DNA from: Petunia secreta
Taxonomy: Eukaryota; Streptophyta; Magnoliopsida; Solanales; Solanaceae
Reading direction: 5' to 3'
Length of the DNA stretch: 64,000 nucleotides
NCBI GenBank assembly: GCA_029990175.1
Contig: JARKIP010000011.1
Span: forward strand, 6,324,001 to 6,388,000
Shown here piece by piece: positions 57,012 to 64,000 of this stretch (positions are counted from its first letter, which is position 1; each line of letters begins with the position of its first letter). A program made the position numbers and the translations under genes. A model generated the notes under the pieces. The model had not been told where the DNA came from. It ran no database searches and was given only the letters and a program-made list of their open reading frames with translations.

Positions 57012-57386
57012 ACGACAACAACATACCCGGTGTATTCCACAAGTGAGTTTGGGGAGGATGAGATATATGCAAATCTTACTAAGGTGGAGAGGCTGTTTCC
57101 GATAGACCCTCGGCTAAATAAAGACATTTTAGAAAACAAGTTCGAAAAGAAAAAATAATTTGATAATACGATTGTAAAGGTATAAACAAAAACTATATAT
57201 AACCAAGAAAACAGCAAACATCAATCACCAACAGCAATAGAGACAAAGAATAAGTTAAAATTAGTATACACTCAAATAAACTCCCACTAGTATGACAGAA
57301 ATTGGTAATCTACCATCTAACCATCTACCATAATCCTCGACCTCCACACTTTCCCATCTAGGGACATGTACAATAGACAAAATACA
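57012..57386 (-). mobile_element. RTE LINE 3' end, short insertion
   Basis: On the minus strand the end of the ORF (VEDYGRWLDG-like, about 57270-57370) is followed by a 3' UTR with GAGGGTCTATCGGAAACAGCC and a GTTGTTG tail at 57012. A 9-bp direct repeat, TAAAAATAA, flanks it (57003-57011 and 57387-57395), though this sequence is A-rich and so less decisive. Confidence 0.75.
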
Positions 57387-57720
57387 TAAAAATAATGATG
57401 TACAATAGACAAAGAACACTAGACATACAAAGAAGTATTTGTAGATATACACATACTTTAGACATACATAGATATATGGAGATTTACAAAGTAGACATAC
57501 AAAAGATATATAGGTGCACACATACACTTGACATACACATATGTGCTAGTACAGACAAAGATATACAAAATAGACAGACAAAAGATATATGTGCTATACT
57601 TACATTTGAAATAAATATACACAAACATACAAAGGATATACAAATATATACAAAATGGATATGGATATATAAAAATATACATGTATATACAAGCTGTGCA
57701 TGCCATTGTATACACAATAA
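57387..57720. repeat. Imperfect TAGACATACA/ATACACATA tandem repeat
   Basis: A cryptically simple run built from words such as AGACATACAAAGA and ATATACACAAACATAC. It makes long Tyr/Ile/Cys-rich frames on both strands that are not genes. Confidence 0.75.
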
Positions 57721-58829
57721 AATACTATGTCATACACTTACTCCACCACCAAACCACCATCACAAACCACCATAACCACTACTTACAAATACTATAACCA
57801 CCAAGAAGGATGAGGAAAAAGCTCCAAATTTACAGATTGTCGGAGTACAAATAGTAGCATAAGCACCACATTTAGTCATCTTAGATCCGTTCAAGGCGGT
57901 TGAGGTGAATCGCTCACTGTCGACGTCGATATTTGAAGTAACTGGCTAGTTTTACATATTCAAATACCAATGGTGGCGGAGAAGAAAGAAGCAACCGGAG
58001 AAGTGGAAGCATTAGATCTGGCTGGCAGCAGTCGCCAGAATAGACGAAGATGGTTGGTGGCGGCTGGGTAAGGAGAGGACAGAGAGAAAGATAAACTAGA
58101 ATTATGTGTTAGAGAAAGAGTGATAATCCCATTGTGTAGTATATTTTATAATAAATTTAAGAGTATCATTATGCTTTGTAACTTTTAAAAAATATCGATA
58201 TAATGTGTAATGAAGATCCCTAAACTTAATTAGCATAAAACTCTCAAGTTATTAAAGCAGAAAAGGAGCCCAAAAGAACATGAATATAGATTATTATAAC
58301 AAATAACCAGCCTAAATATCTTGTAGTTATAAAATTTTAGAACAATAGCCACAACTTAAAAGAAAATACAGAAAAGTTTTGAAGAATAGCCACTAAAATC
58401 TTGAGCTTGATTGAGCTAACCTCCTGGAAAATTAGATTTAGTTCAAAGTTTCACGAATAGTTCTTGGGACTTTATATTTTGCGGTCTTACGAAATTTTTC
58501 AGACTTTGATCGAAATCCCAAAAACTAGTCCTAGGAAATTTCCTATACTTTTAGTGGCTACTTTTCAAAGCTTCTCTGTGTTTTTTAAATTATGATTATT
58601 TTTCTAAAACTTTGCAAGTGCTGATTGTTTCTCCTTCAACGTCCTAAAAAGTGACTACGTGGTTAAATTTTTTATGAATATGATGCTATTTTGTCAGGCC
58701 TAAAGTGATCCATAATGCAATTTCAACCAAAAAATTCACCACATGTACCCCATTATCTTTGATTATGTCTTTTTATTTCCACTTATGAATAGTTTAACAA
58801 AATAGTCTCGGAGGCAACACTTAATTATG
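57721..58829. other. Interval with no recognised gene
   Basis: CCACCA-rich at the start, purine-rich near 57975-58090, AT-rich beyond. No bounded element or protein was recognised. Confidence 0.4.
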
Positions 58830-58990
58830 AATCGATAAGTGCTGCCTCTTCGGAAAATAACAAAGGGCAAGTGTTGCCTGCGAGAATGTAGGAAGAGATT
58901 GAAGGGGCAAGTGTTGCCCAAGAAATACTTCAAGTTATATGGGAGAACGTGGGAAGAGATTAAAGGGCAAGTGTTGCCTATGCAAGAGGG
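58830..58990. repeat. GGCAAGTGTTGCC repeat, inverted relative of the 20.2-kb repeat
   Basis: Three or more units of GGGCAAGTGTTGCC appear, spaced by GCGAGAATGTAGGAAGAG and AATACTTCAAGTTATATGG. These blocks occur in reverse complement at about 20485-20560. Confidence 0.65.
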
Positions 58991-58994
58991 GGCA

Positions 58995-59345
58995 AAACGG
59001 TCGCATATCGGTCGGCTAGCCGACTTACATCCGACCAAAACAAGCGGTCGGATAAGTGCTGGTCGGAATACATCATCCGACTGAATAGGCCGGACACTGC
59101 GACCGCCGGATGGTCGGAAGAAGTAGGTTAGGTGTTCTTGATGTACCAATTTGTGGAAAACTGTCCAATTGCGTCGGTCGGACCTGGTGATTTCTAGGAA
59201 AAATTTTATTCATGTGTCCGGCCGAGGCGGTCGAACCAAGTAATTTCTGAAAAAATTTTGTTCTTGTGTCCGACCGAGTCGGTCGGTCAGTGCAATTTCT
59301 GGAAAAAAAATTACCTAAATTTCTGACTAGATCGGTCGGTAATTT
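58995..59345. repeat. GTCGGTCGG subterminal-type repeat cluster
   Basis: Copies such as CGGTCGGCTAGCCGAC, GCGGTCGGATAAG, CCGACCGAGTCGGTCGGTC and ATCGGTCGGTAATTT occur on both strands, in contrast to the AT-rich surroundings. Confidence 0.7.
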
Positions 59346-59683
59346 AGATAAAACCAGCAAAATAAAAGTTGTAATTAGAGCTCCACCACCTGTCAATATA
59401 GTATAATTCAGCAACCAATAAATAACAGGCTTCTACAAGCCTTAATTTTTTTCTAAACAAGGCATATAGTCTTTTAACGAAAAGTCTAACAAGTGAAATA
59501 ACATCAACACTTCATAACGATCAAACAAGTTAAACAAAACCAACCACAAGTCTAACAATCAAACAAGTTTAACATAACCAACCACAAGTCTAAAAATAAA
59601 ACAAGTTAAACATAAACCAACTACAAGTCTAAAATATATGTCTAAAAACATCAACAATTTATTACTACTCTGTTTCCTCGGAA
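59346..59683. other. CACTA interior with no coding content
   Basis: Contains reiterated AAACAAGTTTAACATAAC and ACCACAAGTCTAA words (about 59500-59640), an imperfect tandem repeat of about 30-40 bp period. No gene. Confidence 0.5.
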
Positions 59684-61725
59684 CTAGACTCGAACGACAA
59701 ACTGTATCGACGTTTGCTCTTGACTTTGCCCTTGCTCTTGCCCTTGCCCTTGCCCTTTTTTCTTTCCCTCATTCATAAAGTTCATCATAATATCCTGCAT
59801 CGCTTTCATACTTGCCTCATTACGTCTATGATCTTCTTCGCGCTCTCTCTTTTGTTCTTCGATTTCATTGCACAACGAGGCTTCCACCGATAGATTAAGT
59901 GAACTAGAAGAGTAAGTGTCAAACAAACCTGGATTCATACGATCCGAGGAATATTATGATTCAAGACCGTATACACTTCCCTTCTTTACCCCACCATTCA
60001 CCTCTAACCATAGTGTTGTTTCCTCCTCAAGTGCCATTGGAGCTGGGGTAATGCTACCACATTCGGATGCCTGACTTGTCATTCTCATTTCATAGACTGC
60101 TTGAGAGTTTTCCTGAAATAAATTTAATAACAAGAATTAGATGTATAAATATTGAAGGATTATACAAACAGGTTTGATTTTAATAACTTACAAATGTGGT
60201 TCTAGTGTGGTCCTCGACCCACACTTCTTTGCTTTTTTTTGGTCTTATATATATATGTCTCTTCTTAAAGAGCTCGGGCAAAGGTATTGGCCACCCTTCT
60301 TCCATTTCCTATAAAATTAAGAAGATAACAAGTTAGAAAAATATTAATGAGAGTTAAATTAAATAACACATATAATATTTAATAAGTTATCATTCTCATC
60401 CGCTGAGTCGCTGCACTAACTGAACTCCCGGTGTGTAACGATCCACCCTTTTCGGAGGCTCTCGCTGCCTTCCTTGAGCACTATTCTTTTGAAATTCTTC
60501 ACTTCTCCAGTATTCCATCAGTTCCGTCCAAGGTTCCGGGTATATCCAATCGGGCTTCTTTCTGCTGTTCCGACAAGTATACATGGAATCTTCAACTTTA
60601 TCTGCGCATTTGAAGAGGAATTTGCTTCACATTTTCCCATCAAAGGATGGACGTCACACACACTTTGTCTGAAATATTAATAATATTAGATTTAAAAAAG
60701 TGATCTTAACTAAATTATTAATAAATAAAATATAGTTAATACCTGATGATGGAGGTCAAAGACTATGGTGGAGGGGTAAGTAGTAGGTGAGTGTCTGAGC
60801 TATTGTTAGATGCAATATTATGTGTATGTAGATGATGTACTTCTTAATCTTCACCTTTATATTCTCTATTCGTGTCAGTCTATTTTGGATATGCTTTAGC
60901 GTTGTCATACTTTCTAGCATTGTAATGTTGTCCTGATTTCTATGTATGTTTTCTAAAATATCCTTTTTTCTTAGCCGGGTGTCTATCGAAAACAGCCTCG
61001 CCACCTTGGTGGGGGTAAGGTCTGCGTACATCCCACCCTCCCTACTTGTGGGATATACTGGCTATGTTGTTGTTGTATTGTTAATACCTGAAAGTCGGCA
61101 AATATGGCCAACTTTACTGGGGAGGGTACCTGACCCCAGGATGGCCACACTTATGTCCATTTAACTCTTATGTATTGCGTAACTATGGGTGTAGCCATGT
61201 CTGAGGGAGAAAAACTATATAAAATTCACTATTATTAATCAATATATTAAAAAATTAATTTTACACTAGAATTAAATAGTTAAAAACTAGCAAAAATAAT
61301 ATTTACCCACGATTAACCTCAAGAGCAATCCTCAACCTTCCTTCTTCATCATATGTGCAATCTCACCAATGTATCTACTCGAGCTCGGATGAGTAGGTGG
61401 TACAGAAGCGCCTACAGACGGGGATGGTGTAGGGTCGTCAGACTGTAATCTAGATACAATAGGAGTAGATGATGAAGGGGATGGCGATGGATTGGAAGAT
61501 GGCGAAGGCATGGATGAGCGCATGCCATGTGGACGAACAACATAACTCGGAGATGTAGAAAGTAACATGCCAGGGTAAGCCATAGAGGGTGCAGTGAAAA
61601 AATCAGGAGGATATGTAGATGGTGGAGTTGTAGGAAGCATTTGAGATACATGAGCAGTAGTATGAACAAAAGCAGGAGAGGAACTTTGAACCTTTTTTCC
61701 CCTTAGCCTTCCCCGTAGATGCCAT
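59684..61725 (-). pseudogene. TNPA-like CACTA gene (Transposase_24 class), interrupted by an RTE
   Basis: The likely start ATG is at 61725. A Pro/Ser-rich N-terminal region (61332-61640, off-frame by one base in an A run) is followed by RYIGEIAHMMKKEG. After an RTE insertion, 60396-60680 gives ERSPIGYTRN, FKRIVLKEGSE and GGSLHTGSSVSAATQRM, the central TNPA/PttA domain. Pieces at about 60200-60310 give ELFKKRHIYIRPKKSKEVW. The C terminus, 59684-59938, is charged coiled coil with a Gly/Gln repeat. TNPA-type proteins bind subterminal repeats and assist excision. Stops near 59953 and 60530 show it is broken. Confidence 0.7.
60747..61079 (+). mobile_element. RTE LINE 3' end inserted in the TNPA-like gene
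   Basis: A perfect 12-bp target duplication, GTTAATACCTGA, lies at 60735-60746 and 61080-61091. The 333-bp insert begins at the last codons of the RTE ORF (EVKDYGGG). It continues through GGGTGTCTATCGAAAACAGCC and GGTAAGGTCTGCGTAC and ends in TTGTTGTTGTATT. It sits at or beside an intron of the CACTA gene. Confidence 0.88.
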
Positions 61726-62470
61726 AGCTATAAAATAAGCACAATATAAGCACAATATTAATTTATATGGAATACATTTATAAAGTAGTACCTATAAAAT
61801 GTAGTAAAGTAACAAACATAAAACTACCAACATGTCAATCCCCATCATTCGTCTCAAGGTCATCGACTAGTTCTTCTTCCTCGCTCGTCTCATTATCATC
61901 AACAAATTCTTCCTCGCTTGTTTCAACATCATCCACATATTCGTCCTCATCGTTTGCCCTAGATGTTCCTTCTCCAAAATTAGTCATTTTTTCCACATCT
62001 AACCATCGAAACATCAAACTCTTTATAGATGCCTTCAGTATGTTGCAACTGGTCGGCTAATTCAATATCTTCAATCAGGGGAACAGTTGAAACTTCATTT
62101 TGAAATGCAACATCTAATACATCATCTACTTCCACTCTTCCCACCGGCTTGCCTTTAGAACAGCCCACCAATTGGCCTTAGCTTTGGATTTGGCTTTGTT
62201 CTTGGTCGATGGATAAGGAACGTACCACACTTGCTTTACATTTTGGGCAATGATGAAAGGATCATAATGTCCATATGACATTCTATGATTAACTTCAACT
62301 ATTTTAGAGCATGGGTTTATCCCCGTACCCTTAGGACTCGGATCATACCACCTGCACCGAAAAAGCACCAATCTTTTATGAGTCCAACCTATTGTAAACT
62401 CTACTTCTAAAATCTCCTCGATGACACCGTAATAATAAAAGTCTACATCCTGGTCACCAGTACCACCTTT

Positions 62471-62493
62471 CACACACACACACACACACACAC
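62471..62493. repeat. (CA)n microsatellite inside DUF4216 coding sequence
   Basis: A run of about 11.5 CA units, read on the minus strand as alternating Val and Cys in the 62126-62647 frame. Confidence 0.95.
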
Positions 62494-62533
62494 TGTTGTT
62501 GTTAGTTTTCCTCCCCAAGGACCATTCTTCAGT

Positions 62534-62946
62534 ATGAAACTTGTACCCATTAACAAAGTACTTAGACATCCTCTTGTATCTATAATAAGGCCTGTAAGAT
62601 ATACCATGCAATAATGGGATATTTATGTCATTATTTGGATTGAGCACCTATATAATGTTCAAGATAGTTTTACACGTTAAACCAACTATTATATACCTGA
62701 AAATTTTGCGTATTAGTTTATATAACACTTACAAATTTACGTATGAAACTTGTACCCACTAATAAAGTACTTAGACATCCTCTTGCATCTATAATACGAC
62801 CCGTAAGATATATCATGCAATAATGGGATGTTTATGCCATTATTTGGATTGAGTACCTATATAATGTTCAAAATAGTTTTACACGTTAAACCAACTATTA
62901 TATAGCTGAAAAATTTACGTATTAGTTTATATAATACTTACAAATT
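62534..62946 (-). repeat. Tandem duplication (about 209 bp) of a TNP2-like exon border
   Basis: 62534-62742 and 62743-62946 share ATGAAACTTGTACCCA, AAAGTACTTAGACATCCTCTTG and TATATAATGTTCAA in order, with scattered changes. Each copy holds an exon piece plus adjoining intron, so the second exon copy would disturb splicing. Confidence 0.88.
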
Positions 62947-64000
62947 CTCTAAGCCAATCTGAAAATTTTTCAAAAACAGCAGCAGCACCAAATTCTCCAA
63001 CAAAGTAACTGGATGACACAACAAAAAATCTCATTAGTTAAAATAATGATGGAACTTTCATGTTAGGCATTAATGTAAAATAAATCATACTTGTAAAAAT
63101 GCTGGACATCAGGACAATTCAACAACACACGTGTTGTAGCTTCTTTTCTATCCCGGTCAGTGAACGTTTTTACTTCGGATCATTGTTGTCTCCATCATCA
63201 TGTTGATCCGGCCTATTTCTCAAACATGTCACATTTTGATCGAAATAATATGAGCAGAAATGAGAAGTTTCTCTAGCCAGATATGCCTCACATATTGACC
63301 CTCAATTTGGCTTCTGTTTTTCACGTCCCGCTTACACTTGCCAATAATTCTGCGTAATGCATTTATTAATTAATTTACTTAAGACAAATAAAAAATGAGC
63401 TAATGATAAATTAAGAGACATTACCTCTCGAAAGGATATATCCATCTATAGTGCACCGGGCCTCCCAGTAGTGCCTCTTCCGCGAGATGAATTGGAAAAT
63501 ATTCTATTATATTGAAGAAACCAGGCGGAAAGATTTTTGTCAACTTAGTTGAGACTACAGGAAAGTTACTTTCCATCGACTTAAGATTCTCTTCCTTCAA
63601 TGTCTTAGAACACAACTCTTTACAAAATAAGCTTGTCTCTGTAAGGGGTTTCCAAACGTTATCAGGCAAGTCATTGAATACAATCGGGAGCAAGTTTTCC
63701 ATGAAGATGTGACAATCGTGGTTTTTCATGTGAGTCAACTTTCCTTCTGTCATATCAATACACCTTTCTAAGTTTGACGCATATTCATCAGGCATCCTCA
63801 AATTCATTACCCAATCACAAATCATTCTTCTCTCATCCAATCTGAATATGTAACTGGTCTTGTGCAGCCAAATCTTGTTGCCGACTTGACATAAGTGTAA
63901 CTCAGGTCGCCTACAAAGTTCCTCAAGGCCCATCCTGATCTTCACGTTATCCTTTGTCTTGTCTCTGACATCCATCACAGTATTAAAGACAGCCTTGAAA

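Larger units (their letters stand above)
58995..64000 (-). mobile_element. CACTA (En/Spm) transposon, partial in window
   Basis: Two minus-strand genes typical of CACTA elements lie here, a TNP2-like one running off the window end and a TNPA-like one downstream of it. 58995-59345 holds about ten GGTCGG/CCGACC words in both orientations, as expected of the subterminal transposase-binding region. I could not find a CACTA terminus or target duplication, so the left border is approximate. Confidence 0.7.
61835..64000 (-). pseudogene. TNP2-like CACTA transposase, C-terminal half, 5' end outside window
   Basis: The frame is open at the right edge. 63421-64000 gives MKNHDCHIFMENLLPIVF, ELCSKTL, KIFPPGFFNIIEYFPIHLAE and GGPVHYRWIYPFER, the DUF4218 domain, ending at a GTAATG donor near 63424. 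Broken exons at about 63100-63330 include YYFDQNVTCLRNRPDQHDD, and about 62943-63020 includes FVGEFGAAAVFEKFSDWL. 62126-62647 is the DUF4216 domain (DFYYYGVIEEILEVEF, LFRCRWYDPSPKGTG). The tail (61835-62171) is acidic, rich in DDETSEEE. The catalytic N-terminal half lies beyond the window. Frameshifts at several exons indicate inactivity. Confidence 0.82.

Noticed and set aside
57395..57775. Long frames on both strands rich in Tyr, Ile, Cys and His
   Set aside because: They are produced by an imperfect ACATAY tandem repeat; both strands are open for the same reason.
1..64000. CRISPR arrays, bacterial operons, integrated pararetrovirus or Agrobacterium-type T-DNA
   Set aside because: None of their signatures was seen; repeats are explained by plant transposable elements and simple repeats.

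Overview
This window is nuclear DNA of a flowering plant, most likely a member of the nightshade family (Solanaceae). It is AT-rich and dominated by transposable elements. Several repeats are of types I associate with Solanaceae: RTE LINE 3' ends with TTG-repeat tails, tRNA-derived SINEs, small TRIM retroelements and a Sirevirus. I cannot name the species. Only two intact host genes are supported by their own protein signatures.

Layout. 2069-18375 (+) is a five-exon Golgi Qb-SNARE gene of the GOS11 type. Its 221 codons are spread over 16.3 kb because the introns hold many insertions. Intron 1 has a tandem duplication with a SINE. Intron 2 has a short LTR element with a second TRIM inside its 3' LTR, plus unidentified membrane-protein exons on the minus strand. 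Intron 3 has a nonautonomous hAT. Intron 4 has an RTE remnant and a 5.8-kb antisense chromovirus. A Helitron (18732-20126) follows the gene. 20.2-28.3 kb holds a palindrome-rich repeat, an RTE LINE split by a TRIM, and a decayed minus-strand Ty1/copia element. 29556-36591 is a Ty3/gypsy element resembling the TAT lineage; it lacks RT and integrase but keeps an antisense, apparently intron-bearing ORF. 36.6-43.1 kb has no recognised gene, and part of it (about 37.9-40.5 kb) may be mitochondrial-like DNA. 43167-53782 is a 10.6-kb Sirevirus-type Ty1/copia element with an extra 3' ORF and a second gag-like segment. 54755-55540 (+) encodes a single C2H2 zinc-finger repressor-type protein. From about 59 kb to the window end there is a minus-strand CACTA (En/Spm) transposon with a TNPA-like and a TNP2-like gene, both broken, and the TNPA-like gene interrupted by an RTE.

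The clearest structural evidence is a set of target-site duplications read directly from the sequence: ATA (MITE), GGAGG and GTTTA (nested LTR elements), GTCCTGAT (hAT), AAACT (chromovirus), GGGTT (TAT-like), TACCA (Sirevirus), a 15-bp repeat and GTTAATACCTGA (two RTE LINEs). These fix element borders and nesting order without a database. The two host genes do not appear functionally linked. The most unusual items are the spliced-looking antisense gene inside the TAT-like element, the chimeric gag region of the Sirevirus, and a short LTR element whose whole interior is one intact unknown ORF.
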